A stretch of 48,660 nucleotides of DNA from Bacteroidales bacterium (lineage in GTDB: Bacteria; Bacteroidota; Bacteroidia; Bacteroidales; JAADJA01), in assembly GCA_016783885.1 (NCBI GenBank), contig JADHVR010000021.1:1-48660 (forward strand), written 5' to 3'. The notes under the pieces were generated by a model. The model was not told the origin of the DNA and ran no database searches. It was given only the letters and a program-made list of their open reading frames with translations. The position numbers and the translations under genes were made by a program. Position 1 is the stretch's first letter. The number at the start of each line of letters is the position of its first letter. This document shows, one piece after another, positions 7,964 to 16,571 of the stretch.

Positions 7964-9022
7964 ATGCAAAGGCAAATCATCAGACTTGTAAATAAAGCAG
8001 TCCGCAACAGCTTGCTACAGCATATATTGTTCTGGGCAATCGCCTATTTTATCCTGTTGAATATATTTTCCGGTTCGAGCCGGTTTCAACGGATTGATTA
8101 TATATATACTTCCATTTTTTTGGCATCACTGTTTATTCCGGTTGCCATCAACCTTTTTGTTTGTATTCCAAAACTGCTCGACAAAAAAAGATACCTGCTT
8201 TACGGTTTCATTTTTTTAATCAATCTTTTTGTTTTCAGCCTGTTTAACCAGTTACTCTTCGACAAGTTGATCGATTATATATTGCCGGGTTTTTACTTTA
8301 TCTCATATTATTCTTATTTTGATATTTTAAAATTTTTTATTGTCTTCCTGATTGTAACAACATTGATAAAACTTTCGAAAGAGTGGTTTGAATTGAGTGA
8401 AGCCAGGCAAAAAATTATCCTTCTGGAAAAGGAAAAAATTGATGCGGAATTAAAAGCCCTCACCAATCAGGTGAATCCTCATTTTTTATTCAACAGCCTG
8501 AATGTTCTTTATTCGCTTTCGCTGAACAACAGAAAAGAAACATCGGATGCAATTATTAAGTTATCCGATATTATGAGGTACGTTATCTATGATTCGACAA
8601 CTGAACTTGTCCCACTAAAGTCTGAAATTGATTTAATAAATAATTACATCCATTTACAAAGGTTCAGAACCGGAGCAAAAGCGAAAATTGGGTTTCATAC
8701 AGATGTTAAGGATGAGAGTATCAGTATAGCGCCCATGCTCCTGCTACCCCTTGTTGAGAACAGTTTTAAACACGGTATAAAAGGTGATGTTGCGAATACC
8801 TTTATCAATATCAATCTTACATCAACCAATAAATCCATACATTTCTTTATTGAAAATAATAAAGGTGAAGCAGATGATATTGAACAACAAAAATCAGGTG
8901 GTGTCGGATTAGAAAATATTAAAAGCAGGTTACAATTGATCTATCCTGAAAGTTATACTTTTGAAATAAAAGAAACCGATAAATCGTTTAGAGTTGAATT
9001 AAGCATAAAAACCGGTAAATGA
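7964..9022 (+). CDS. LytS/YehU-type sensor histidine kinase (His_kinase family)
   Basis: A 352-residue membrane kinase with four predicted membrane spans (about 20-35, 48-68, 78-98, 110-138) and no periplasmic sensor domain. A short coiled coil precedes the phospho-acceptor box LTNQVNPHFLFNSLN with H173. The ATPase domain shows PLVENSFKHG (N-box, N266) and GGVGLENIKSRL. The TGA stop overlaps the ATG of the LytTR regulator by 4 bp, so the two form a translationally coupled pair. The signal is unknown. Confidence 0.93.
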   Translation: MQRQIIRLVNKAVRNSLLQHILFWAIAYFILLNIFSGSSRFQRIDYIYTSIFLASLFIPVAINLFVCIPKLLDKKRYLLYGFIFLINLFVFSLFNQLLFDKLIDYILPGFYFISYYSYFDILKFFIVFLIVTTLIKLSKEWFELSEARQKIILLEKEKIDAELKALTNQVNPHFLFNSLNVLYSLSLNNRKETSDAIIKLSDIMRYVIYDSTTELVPLKSEIDLINNYIHLQRFRTGAKAKIGFHTDVKDESISIAPMLLLPLVENSFKHGIKGDVANTFININLTSTNKSIHFFIENNKGEADDIEQQKSGGVGLENIKSRLQLIYPESYTFEIKETDKSFRVELSIKTGK

Positions 9023-9708
9023 TAATCAGATGCATCATCGTTGAAGACGAACCCGTATCGCAGGATGTCCTGAAAAAATACATTGCTGATTGTCCGAACC
9101 TGAAATTAATTGAGGTTTGCAATAATGCTTTTGAGGCTAATGATGCCTTAGTGAATCATGAAGTTCAATTAATGTTCCTCGATATAAATATGCCCAGGCT
9201 GTCGGGCATGAAATTTTATAAGTCTTTATCGAACCCGCCTTTTGTGATATTTACAACTGCATACCCCGAGTATGCCCTTGAAGGTTTTGAAGTTGATGCT
9301 GTTGATTATCTTTTAAAACCTTTCCCATTCGAACGTTTTCTAAAAGCGGTGAACAGGGTTGTCGAGCGACTTAAAAAGCAGGATAACAATTTGCTTCCTG
9401 AAAAATTCATCCTTTTAAAAGCGGATAAGAAAATACACAAGATCAACATTGCTGACTTACTCTATCTTGAAGCAATGGGCGATTATGTAAAAGTATTTTT
9501 TTCAGACAAGCATATTATTGTACACGACACTTTGCAGGGATTACAAAGTCAGTTGCCCCAACAACCGTTTTTCAGAGTCCATAAATCATATATTATCGCT
9601 ACCGAGAAATTTAGTTATATTGAAGGCAACATGGTTCAAATTGGAGAAAAATCAATCCCCATCGGGCTAACTTACCGCAATGATTTTTTAAAGCTTATAA
9701 AGGATTAA
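9019..9708 (+). CDS. LytTR-family response regulator
   Basis: A 229-residue regulator. The receiver domain (1-120) has acidic residues E9/D10, phospho-acceptor D55 in LMFLDINMP, the TT pair at 79-80 and K100 in LLKPFPF. A LytTR DNA-binding domain occupies about 130-229 (IADLLYLEAMGDYVKV, then FFRVHKSYIIATEKF). Partner of the overlapping kinase. LytTR regulators bind direct repeats upstream of their targets; no clear site is seen in this window. Confidence 0.94.
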   Translation: MIIRCIIVEDEPVSQDVLKKYIADCPNLKLIEVCNNAFEANDALVNHEVQLMFLDINMPRLSGMKFYKSLSNPPFVIFTTAYPEYALEGFEVDAVDYLLKPFPFERFLKAVNRVVERLKKQDNNLLPEKFILLKADKKIHKINIADLLYLEAMGDYVKVFFSDKHIIVHDTLQGLQSQLPQQPFFRVHKSYIIATEKFSYIEGNMVQIGEKSIPIGLTYRNDFLKLIKD

Positions 9709-9728
9709 TTTATGATTTATTCTTTTTA

Positions 9729-9881
9729 ATACCAGGAAATTACAAACAACAACTCAACAAAACCAAACTCGATTCCAAACGCAAACAGATAGAATGGGCC
9801 ATTGTCCATGCAGAAAGAGAGTTGGATAAATTGGTGTATGAGCTGTATGGATAAACGGAGGAGGAAAAGATAGTTGAAGGT
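9729..9881 (+). pseudogene. C-terminal fragment of a DNA methyltransferase / type IIG restriction enzyme
   Basis: Frame 3 from about 9729 reads a helical tail, then ERELDKLVYELYG, an in-frame TAA (9852-9854), then TEEEKIVEG. An LVYELYG-L-TEEE-x-x-V/I-E end is, to my knowledge, typical of Eco57I-like or class I SAM-dependent DNA methyltransferases. The stop sits where a Leu is expected. Nothing of the catalytic domain remains, since the LytTR gene ends 20 bp upstream. This is a short relic with no expected activity. Confidence 0.6.
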
Positions 9882-9902
9882 TGTGTAGTTTTCCTCCCCC
9901 TG

Positions 9903-9918
9903 CCCCCTCCAGAGGGGG
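9903..9918. repeat. Small GC-rich hairpin
   Basis: CCCCCT (9903-9908) pairs with AGGGGG (9913-9918) around a 4-base loop. It is GC-rich in AT-rich surroundings and lies just upstream of the tandem hairpin array. Confidence 0.6.
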
Positions 9919-9920
9919 AT

Positions 9921-10050
9921 AGTTTTTCCCACTTATGAATTTAGTTACTAGATTTTCTCCTGCTGGCAGAGGCTAAGTGCCAGATTTTCTTCCCACTGAC
10001 GTGGGTTAGTCGCCAGCTATTTTCCCCCGCTGGCGGGGGTTAGGGGGCGG
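9921..10050. repeat. Tandem array of four degenerate hairpin units
   Basis: Units begin at about 9921, 9950, 9982 and 10015 and are 29-36 bp long, each opening with AG(A/C)TNTTTTC. Units 2-4 carry a different short hairpin at the same place: CTGC..GCAG, CCCAC..GTGGG and CCCCGC..GCGGGG. The stems differ but stay paired, so structure is kept while sequence drifts. The last units run into the DUF559 remnant and supply its stop codon. A related single unit lies at 18603-18637. Confidence 0.65.
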
Positions 10051-10224
10051 AACCTTCAACTCCCTCTGCCTTTCATCAACCCAGTATTCTATCACCCTCC
10101 TTACATTTTCAATATCACTCAAAACTTCTTCATCGGGAAACCTGATAACCATAAATCCAACTTTTTCTAATTCCTTTTCCTCATCGGTTGCACCCGCCAA
10201 TACGTTAAAACTCTCCACAGCCAT
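10006..10224 (-). pseudogene. C-terminal remnant of a DUF559 (Vsr-like) nuclease
   Basis: The 72-codon frame contains DEEKELEKVGFMVIRFPDEEVLSDIENV, matching the closing strand and helix of DUF559 proteins (usual form D-x-R-x-x-x-L-x-x-x-G-F-x-V-I-R-F...EV). The N-terminal half with the catalytic acidic residues is missing, and the last 15 or so residues come from the tandem hairpin repeat. It overlaps the 3' end of the DUF418 gene by 58 bp in another frame. Probably inactive. Confidence 0.6.
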
Positions 10225-11402
10225 TCCAGCGGCCCGTAGTTATAATACCTGAGCCATAAAGGAGAAATAATCAGCAACAATACCCAAATGCCAATCACAA
10301 AAAGTATTTGAAATGACCTTTCCACTTGTCCGAATAATCCCAGACCATGACCGTAAAAAATGAAAGTACAAATAATCGACATCAGGATATAATTTGTAAA
10401 TGCCATTTTACCGACGGATGAGAAAAGATTTTTAAATCCTTTGAATTTTACAGATTTACAAATAAGCATTACAATACCGATGTATCCAAGCGCAACACCC
10501 ACACTGCCTACATAATTAAACTGGTTCCCGATAAACATGGAATAATCCATCAACCAGTTAGCCCGGAAATTTTCATTAATTCCGAATCCAACAACCGCAT
10601 ACCCCAAAATCAGACCGATCAAAACCATCCTGATATAGAATTTATTTGAATGCCGTGCAGAAAGCACACCCCACTTGTAAAGTGCCATACCCAATAACAT
10701 CATGGAAACCACCCTCCAGAAGGTGAATATCAGGAACACCATCGTTTGCATAAAAAGTGCAGACCCAACTCTCACCTCCATTTGTTCTATCCAGTTACCC
10801 TGCATTGCGGCTAATTCATTTTCAATATTTTCAACTGAAGGTAACCAGCTTTGTATATTTTGGTCGTACGATTCCTGTGGCCAGTATTGAATAGTAAATC
10901 CGAAAAATAAATAAATAATTACAGGAATTATAAAAAAGGCTGCACTGAAAATCACAAGTTTGGTGGGTTTTAGTTTACGGAAAACGAATACCAAAAAAGC
11001 GCATAAACTGTAAGCCACAAGTATATCGCCATACCAGATTAAATAAGCATGGATTATACCGAAAATAAATAACCAGAAGTTGCGCCGGTAATGAAGTGGT
11101 CCTGCCCTCCTGCCTTTTTCCAGTGCCCTGGAAGTAAAAATGACAACTCCTGCCCCGAACAGAATGGAAAAAATACTCATGAATTTTTCATTTGCCAGTA
11201 AGTGGCTTAAAATCCATATCCATTTATTGATCCCTGTAAGATCGCCATAAGCTATCGGGTTGATGTATGCAGCCTGTATCATTGAAAAACTTTGTATGTT
11301 CATGATAAGGATGCCCAGCACTGCTACGCCGCGTAATACGTCAATTGAAACGATTCTGTCAGTTGGGATAGTTGAAGTGATTCGTGCTTTGGTTTGTGTC
11401 AT
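10167..11402 (-). CDS. DUF418 family membrane protein
   Basis: A 411-residue inner-membrane protein with about ten hydrophobic spans. The N-terminus RIVSIDVLRGVAVLGILIMN and the C-terminus GPLEWLWRVLTYWRVQP are hallmarks of DUF418, an acyltransferase-3-like membrane family (cf. Bacillus YeiB/YxaH-type proteins). The function is not established; some relatives are thought to modify or transport envelope molecules. Length and both ends look intact despite overlap with the DUF559 remnant. It is followed 70 bp upstream by tsaB on the same strand. Confidence 0.88.
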   Translation of the reverse strand: MTQTKARITSTIPTDRIVSIDVLRGVAVLGILIMNIQSFSMIQAAYINPIAYGDLTGINKWIWILSHLLANEKFMSIFSILFGAGVVIFTSRALEKGRRAGPLHYRRNFWLFIFGIIHAYLIWYGDILVAYSLCAFLVFVFRKLKPTKLVIFSAAFFIIPVIIYLFFGFTIQYWPQESYDQNIQSWLPSVENIENELAAMQGNWIEQMEVRVGSALFMQTMVFLIFTFWRVVSMMLLGMALYKWGVLSARHSNKFYIRMVLIGLILGYAVVGFGINENFRANWLMDYSMFIGNQFNYVGSVGVALGYIGIVMLICKSVKFKGFKNLFSSVGKMAFTNYILMSIICTFIFYGHGLGLFGQVERSFQILFVIGIWVLLLIISPLWLRYYNYGPLEWLWRVLTYWRVQPMRKRN

Positions 11403-11472
11403 AATTATGGATTGTTTATTATTATAAATGGAAAGTATAAATTAACAAATAACCATTAACCGATAACTTTAT

Positions 11473-12180
11473 TCATTTCAACCCCTTCACCTTCGGCACG
11501 CCAGCAATAAAATCTTTCAAATAAAAAGGTTCAAAGTAAGCCACGTCTTCGAACTGTTGTTTTTGGAATTTTAGTTCAGCTATTAAAACCATGTTTATGG
11601 CTGAAGGATGGATATTTTCATAGAAAACAGAGTTGGGGTGAGTAATTACGTCTTTGCATTTTGCAGCGCCATCACCAAAGAAAATCATTTGGTTTTGTTC
11701 AAGATATTCTGAAAAGGAATTTTTATCGATTATTTCTGCTTTTGTTTCCCTGACCTCATTATTGTCCTTATTATAAATCGCAGAATAAACTTCCATCCTG
11801 CGCGCATCAATCATGGGGCAAAAAAGAATATTCTCTGAAGCTTTCCTTTCTTTTAAATAGATTTCAGCCATATCATAAGCCATTGACCGTAGTGTATTGA
11901 TCGCTATCAAAGGAATATCCAACGCATAGCACAAACCCTTAGCAGTTGAAACGCCTATGCGAAGTCCGGTATAAGAACCGGGTCCTTTACTTACGGCAAC
12001 TGCGTTTAAATCGGTGTATTGAATTTTATTTTCCCTTAATAAATCATCAATAAAAAGGGTTACGACCTCGGAATGGGAATTTTTTCTGGCAGTTTCTTTT
12101 AAAGATAATATCTCTCCGTTTTTTGAAAGGGCAACGGAGCAAACGGGCGTGGCTGTTTCGATACATAAAATCAACGACAT
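11473..12180 (-). CDS. tsaB: tRNA threonylcarbamoyladenosine biosynthesis protein TsaB
   Basis: A 235-residue ASKHA-fold protein that scaffolds TsaD in forming t6A37 on ANN-reading tRNAs. Visible motifs: LILCIETATPVCSVAL at the N-terminus, SHSEVV, and VSKGPGSYTGLRIGVSTAKGL. The length is usual. The start ATG at 12178-12180 gives the expected N-terminus. tsaD and tsaE are not in the window. Confidence 0.94.
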   Translation of the reverse strand: MSLILCIETATPVCSVALSKNGEILSLKETARKNSHSEVVTLFIDDLLRENKIQYTDLNAVAVSKGPGSYTGLRIGVSTAKGLCYALDIPLIAINTLRSMAYDMAEIYLKERKASENILFCPMIDARRMEVYSAIYNKDNNEVRETKAEIIDKNSFSEYLEQNQMIFFGDGAAKCKDVITHPNSVFYENIHPSAINMVLIAELKFQKQQFEDVAYFEPFYLKDFIAGVPKVKGLK

Positions 12181-12235
12181 GAGTTAAATTAAGTTATTGC
12201 ACAGGAATTAATAGAGATAAGTTGAGATCCATCCA

Positions 12236-12273
12236 TACGGACTTCTTTTAGTCGTACGGACTTCCTTCGGTCG
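12236..12273. repeat. Two tandem 19-bp copies of a TACGGAC repeat
   Basis: TACGGACTTCTTTTAGTCG (12236-12254) is followed at once by TACGGACTTCCTTCGGTCG (12255-12273). The same GTCCGTACGGAC core sits in the tRNA-like remnant (5785-5796), and a degenerate relative is at 34033-34078. It lies between tsaB and the adaptor gene. Confidence 0.7.
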
Positions 12274-12340
12274 TTTGCTTGTAATATTATAATTCGTTAT
12301 CTATCAATATCTATCAAATTCCACTAAAATCAATAAATAT

Positions 12341-13690
12341 CTAATCCTTAGTAAACAAATCTTTCTTATCAACTTTCTTCACTTCATCGCCATCTTTTAA
12401 TTTCTTGGAAACAGCCCTGTAAGGTCCGACGATAATTTCCTGTCCTTCTTCCAATCCTTCCAGTATCTGAATATTCATGTTATCCTGGATACCTGTTTTT
12501 ACTTTATGCATTTCTGCTATTTCATCTTTATACAGGAAAACATACTCTTGTAATTCTTCATCCTTCTTTTCCTCCGTTTCTTCATCCTCATTCTCTTCAT
12601 CGCGTTTTGTGTCAGATTTGCCTGTTGTATCTGCACGAGTTGTCACAGCCTGGATTGGCACTGTAAGAATATCGTCGGCGGTTTCTGTCTGAATATCCAC
12701 CGTTGCCGACATGCCGGGACGGAAAGGAGATTTGATATAATTATCTTTTTTTATTAATTGCTTATATGAACTTTCCAGTATCAGAATTTTAACCTCGAAA
12801 TTAGTTACCTGATCGGCGCTGACCCCCGTAATATTTGCCGAAGTGGCAATTTCGGTAACAATACCTTTGAATTTGTCGTTCAAATATGCATCCACCTCGA
12901 TAATACAAGTATCGGCAAGGCTCACCCTTACAATATCGTTTTCATTTACTTCCACATCTACAACCATGCGTTCAAGGTTGGCTATCCGCATAATTTCCGT
13001 ACCTGAAGAAAATTGAGAAGCTCCTGTAACCCTCTCTCCCTTTTCTACACTTAATCTAGATACGGTTCCATTGTTCGGAGCATAGATAGCTGTTCTGGTA
13101 AGATTTTCTTTAGCTTCTTTTAAAGATGCCTGTGAACTGCTAACTGAAAATTCTGCTGCTTTCACATTTTCTCTTGCTGCCGTTACTTCCTCTTTCGCTA
13201 CTTCATAAGCAGATGTTGCAGCATCAAAATCGGATTGTGAAATAACATTTTGTTCAAATAGCTGCTTATTTCTTTTAAAATCTTCCTTCGCTTTGACAAA
13301 TTGAGCCTGAGATTGTGCAAGCCGTGCTTTTGAATTTGCATGGTTTGCCTTTTGCATCTGGAGGGAAGCCTCAATCCTTTCATAATTTGAAATATATATC
13401 TCAGGGTCTATCTTTGCTAACAATTCCCCTTTCTGAACTTCATCCCCTTCCTTCACATATAATTCAACCACCTCTCCCGAAATATACGGACTGATCTTAA
13501 CCTCTACCTCCGGCTGTATTTTGCCATTTGCTGATACTGTTTCTACGAGGGTTCGCTTTTGGACTTGTTCGGTAGTAACTTTAATTCCGGCAGAACCTCT
13601 TTTTTTTGTAACCGCAAGAATAATAATGATTACAAAAATAATTATGCCACCCCAGATGAATATTTTTTTCCTTTTTTTTGAAATGCTCAT
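12341..13690 (-). CDS. Periplasmic adaptor (membrane fusion) protein, MacA/HlyD type
   Basis: A 449-residue efflux adaptor. An N-terminal membrane anchor (about 9-27) is followed by a split lipoyl domain (55-97 and 200-237), a long alpha-hairpin (100-197) and a beta-barrel (240-335). An unusual acidic insert with many Glu/Asp lies at about 355-380 before the membrane-proximal domain. It joins an inner-membrane pump to an outer-membrane channel. It follows the TolC-like gene on the same strand 151 bp away, but the next gene is tsaB, so the usual MacB or RND pump gene is absent here. Substrate unknown. Confidence 0.9.
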   Translation of the reverse strand: MSISKKRKKIFIWGGIIIFVIIIILAVTKKRGSAGIKVTTEQVQKRTLVETVSANGKIQPEVEVKISPYISGEVVELYVKEGDEVQKGELLAKIDPEIYISNYERIEASLQMQKANHANSKARLAQSQAQFVKAKEDFKRNKQLFEQNVISQSDFDAATSAYEVAKEEVTAARENVKAAEFSVSSSQASLKEAKENLTRTAIYAPNNGTVSRLSVEKGERVTGASQFSSGTEIMRIANLERMVVDVEVNENDIVRVSLADTCIIEVDAYLNDKFKGIVTEIATSANITGVSADQVTNFEVKILILESSYKQLIKKDNYIKSPFRPGMSATVDIQTETADDILTVPIQAVTTRADTTGKSDTKRDEENEDEETEEKKDEELQEYVFLYKDEIAEMHKVKTGIQDNMNIQILEGLEEGQEIIVGPYRAVSKKLKDGDEVKKVDKKDLFTKD

Positions 13691-13811
13691 ATATCTATTT
13701 TGATGTAAAATTACTAAAATTATTTAGTGTCCGTTCATAAAGTCATAAAAAACAAAAAAATGAATAAATAATAAATAACGATTTAACTTCTTAATCCTTA
13801 GCCTTAGCCTT

Positions 13812-13829
13812 TCCCGATAATTATCGGGA
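13812..13829. repeat. Perfect 18-bp palindrome TCCCGATAATTATCGGGA
   Basis: The palindrome is flanked by TTAGCC repeats. It shares the TCCCGA...TCGGGA ends with elements at 5760-5779 and 48225-48242, so it belongs to a dispersed family. It lies between the TolC-like gene and the adaptor gene. Confidence 0.75.
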
Positions 13830-13841
13830 TTAGCCTTTTTA

Positions 13842-15356
13842 TTACCTTTTCAAAGTTAACGGTTTACCCAAATAGAAATCAATTACTGTTATTCTGAAAA
13901 CATAGTCATACTTGGCTTGTATTAGTTCGGAGAGAGCATTGTTGTGCTCTTTTTTAGCATCATTATATTCAACAGAGTTTATCAAACCAACATTGAACTT
14001 TTGCTCGGCATATTTGAAAGCCTCCTGTGTGGCATTAACTTTTTTTAAAGCCGCTTTATGTTTATTCAGAGCAGCCTCTGCATCGTTATATGCCTGCTGG
14101 ATAACTTTGTATAATGTATTTTTTTGTAACTGCAAGTCTAAATTTGCATCGGCAATCCCGATTTTTGCCTGGGCGACAGACGACCTGCTTCCCCATCCGT
14201 TAAAAATAGGGATGCTCAAATTTAACCCTACTGTTCTGTTATTATTATCAGAAAGCTGATCGCCAAAGGATTTTACATCATAAGATTCGTATACCGAATA
14301 TGTTGACATAACAGGTATCCCGTTCAAATAAGGGTCATTGTCTTGTGTTTCTCCAATCTTTATAAGTTCCTCATACTTATCTGATCCTATTTGATTTGCT
14401 CCCGAATAACCGGAACCCCATGAACCATTGAGTGATAAACGCGGATAAAGAGAACCCCTGGCAATGCTTAAATACTTTTCAGAACTTTCGACTTTTATTT
14501 GAGCGCTTTTAATTTCCGGACGGATTTCAACAGCAAAAGCAAAAATCTGTTCCGGGTCAAGCAATTTCTCCTGATCATCAAATAAGCCAAGTTCCGGCTT
14601 CTCAATTACAAAACCTTTGGGTGTAGATAATTCGAGCAATTGAGATAATGTTAAATAGGAAAGTGTAAGATTATTTTCTGCTTCTACCAGCGATAATTCT
14701 TCTGAAGCCTGCTGTGCTTCTATTGTTAAAAGGTCGCCCCTTGCTAATGTGCCTGCCTCGACCAGCTTACCGGTTCGTTCTACCTGCTGGTCGGTAATTT
14801 GAAGCTGATTTTTACCTATCTCAATATACTCGATGTAAAATAAAGTTTGCAAATATGCCGTGGCAACACTTATTGCGATTTCGTCTTTATATGAATTTAC
14901 ATCATATTGCGCCGCCTCAAGGTTTAGCATATTCCTTTTGATAGTATTTAATTTCTGAAGACCATTGAAGAGATCTACATTTGCTGAAAGGTTAAGGTTA
15001 TTCGATCTGACACGGTCAGTAGCAAACTGGTTGGTAAACGGGTCGATAGCTTGCCCCCAGTTATAACCATGAGATACATATCCGTTTAAATTGGGTAACA
15101 TGCCTAATTTGCTTTGAAGCAAGAGTTCTCCCTGGTAATCAATATTCAGCGATTGTTTTTTAATGTCGATGTTATGCTCTAATGCATAATTGATACAATC
15201 TTCGAGTGACCAAACCCTTGTTTCCTGAGCCTGGATTTTTAAAGAAATAAAAATAAACAATAACAAAATAAATACACCTGCCAAAGCCTTTGATTGCCTG
15301 ATGTTGAATTGTTCACAGATTGGATTAAGAGATTGAACTTTAATTTTTGTTGCCAT
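13842..15356 (-). CDS. TolC-family outer membrane efflux channel
   Basis: A 504-residue outer-membrane factor. A long basic N-terminal region and hydrophobic core end at about IQAQ (residue 44). Two repeated OEP domains of long coiled helices follow, with WSLEDCINYALEHNIDI at the start of the mature protein and a second INSVEYNDAKKEHNNALSELIQAKYDYVF helix near the end. It is the channel partner of the adaptor encoded next on the strand. An alternative later start is possible, since 27 residues precede the hydrophobic stretch. Confidence 0.92.
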   Translation of the reverse strand: MATKIKVQSLNPICEQFNIRQSKALAGVFILLLFIFISLKIQAQETRVWSLEDCINYALEHNIDIKKQSLNIDYQGELLLQSKLGMLPNLNGYVSHGYNWGQAIDPFTNQFATDRVRSNNLNLSANVDLFNGLQKLNTIKRNMLNLEAAQYDVNSYKDEIAISVATAYLQTLFYIEYIEIGKNQLQITDQQVERTGKLVEAGTLARGDLLTIEAQQASEELSLVEAENNLTLSYLTLSQLLELSTPKGFVIEKPELGLFDDQEKLLDPEQIFAFAVEIRPEIKSAQIKVESSEKYLSIARGSLYPRLSLNGSWGSGYSGANQIGSDKYEELIKIGETQDNDPYLNGIPVMSTYSVYESYDVKSFGDQLSDNNNRTVGLNLSIPIFNGWGSRSSVAQAKIGIADANLDLQLQKNTLYKVIQQAYNDAEAALNKHKAALKKVNATQEAFKYAEQKFNVGLINSVEYNDAKKEHNNALSELIQAKYDYVFRITVIDFYLGKPLTLKR

Positions 15357-15540
15357 TTTTTTGGAATTAAATTAAACATTCTGATTTATCTAAAAATATG
15401 CCATGCTCATAAACCATTGATAGCTAAATTATCACAAGTAATCACGAAAATAAACAAATTAAAAGGTGTTCAGATAAATACAAATTATGTTCGGTTCTGG
15501 ACATATACATCTAACGAGGTAAATTTGTACATTTTTCTCC

Positions 15541-15568
15541 AGTCTTTAGTCTCCAGTCTTCAGTCTCC
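15541..15568. repeat. Tandem 14-bp repeat (AGTCTTNAGTCTCC x2)
   Basis: Two copies with one mismatch lie at 15541-15554 and 15555-15568. Related AGTCTTCA blocks occur at about 29160 and 32593-32610. This copy covers the last codons and stop of the secreted hypothetical protein. Confidence 0.7.
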
Positions 15569-16424
15569 CCTCGTTATGCAAAGTTTTTCTTTCAAATTCT
15601 TTAATTGTCATTTCATCGGTTATCAAATCTTTTCTTATCAATTTAATCTTCTCACCGTTTTCATTATAAAATATGGTTTCACCATAATTTCGGTTATAAT
15701 AAATAATATTAAACTCTTGAAGAATACTTGATTTTGAATATTTAAAATTTTTAATTACCTCAATTTGCTTTGTAGTATAAATAGTTTTGTATCTGATTGT
15801 CTTTATTTTTGTTTTTATGTCTTCTGAATTATAGCATATTGAGGTTTTTCTTAATTTTTGTCCTTTTTCATTGAATGTTGTGATATTCTTTAATTGACTA
15901 TTTTTAGTATATTTATATTTCTTTCTATTTGATATTTCGTCTGGAGTATATGAGATGACCTCTTTGAGATTGCCTTCTTGATAAATTAGTGAATCGTAAG
16001 GATGGAAACTCTTAAATAAATAGGTTTCTTTTACATGTTTATTATCGCTGTTATATTGATAAATAATTGTGTCGTAATAACTCAAAGCTCCTCTTGATGT
16101 ATGCTTTCTAATTAATTGACTTTTGTCGTTGTAAGTCCAATGAAGAGTATATGAGGCAGTATCATTCAGGTATTTCCATATTTGAATTGAGTCATTTCCA
16201 TTTTTATCGTAAAAAGTAATAACTGTTTCCGTAGTGTCAGCATTTTGGTCAAATTGTATTCTATAATGAGCATTTTCCTTGTCAAAACTAATTTGTCCAA
16301 GATATTTTTCCTGAAGAATTGAATCTCCTTTGTAAATAGTCAACCAAACATTTTCAAGATTCGTTTGACCAAGGATTATTTGGAATGAACTACAAAGTAT
16401 AAATATGAGAATCAGTCTTTTCAT
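15546..16424 (-). CDS. Secreted hypothetical protein with YD-like repeats
   Basis: A 292-residue protein with a signal peptide (MKRLILIFILCSS...ILGQ, cleavage near 20). The body holds repeated strands of the form Y-x-Y-N/T-x-x-x-x-L/I-x-K-x-T, rich in Tyr, Lys and Ser, resembling the YD/MORN-like repeats of Bacteroidota surface proteins. I cannot assign a function. The last seven or so residues (GRLKTGD) are encoded by the tandem 14-bp repeat, so the native C-terminus may have been replaced. It is transcribed away from the adenine deaminase gene. Confidence 0.7.
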   Translation of the reverse strand: MKRLILIFILCSSFQIILGQTNLENVWLTIYKGDSILQEKYLGQISFDKENAHYRIQFDQNADTTETVITFYDKNGNDSIQIWKYLNDTASYTLHWTYNDKSQLIRKHTSRGALSYYDTIIYQYNSDNKHVKETYLFKSFHPYDSLIYQEGNLKEVISYTPDEISNRKKYKYTKNSQLKNITTFNEKGQKLRKTSICYNSEDIKTKIKTIRYKTIYTTKQIEVIKNFKYSKSSILQEFNIIYYNRNYGETIFYNENGEKIKLIRKDLITDEMTIKEFERKTLHNEGRLKTGD

Positions 16425-16510
16425 AAATTTTGCATAACTATTTATAAAATGTCACAATTTATCCCGCTTTTAGTATAACAAAATTTTTATGTTCCAAAAG
16501 TATAAGTTTT

Positions 16511-16541
16511 TTTGATAAATAATAAAATAGATATATTTTTG
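16511..16541 (+). promoter_or_regulatory. Promoter of adenine deaminase
   Basis: TTTG (16511-16514) and TATTTTTG (16534-16541) are exactly 19 bases apart, a full match to the Bacteroidota vegetative consensus. It leaves a leader of about 25 bases before the ATG at 16572 and shows that the in-frame ATG at 16512, inside the -33 box, is not the start. Confidence 0.75.
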
Positions 16542-16571
16542 TGTTCTAACTATTTTTTTATTTTTATATCT

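Noticed and set aside
9726..9932. 68-codon minus-strand frame opposite the methyltransferase relic
   Set aside because: No similarity seen; the plus-strand frame carries the recognisable LVYELYG...TEEE signature.
16512..16571. Longer N-terminus of adenine deaminase from ATG 16512
   Set aside because: This ATG lies in the -33 box of a good promoter, and the extra residues are not in the family.
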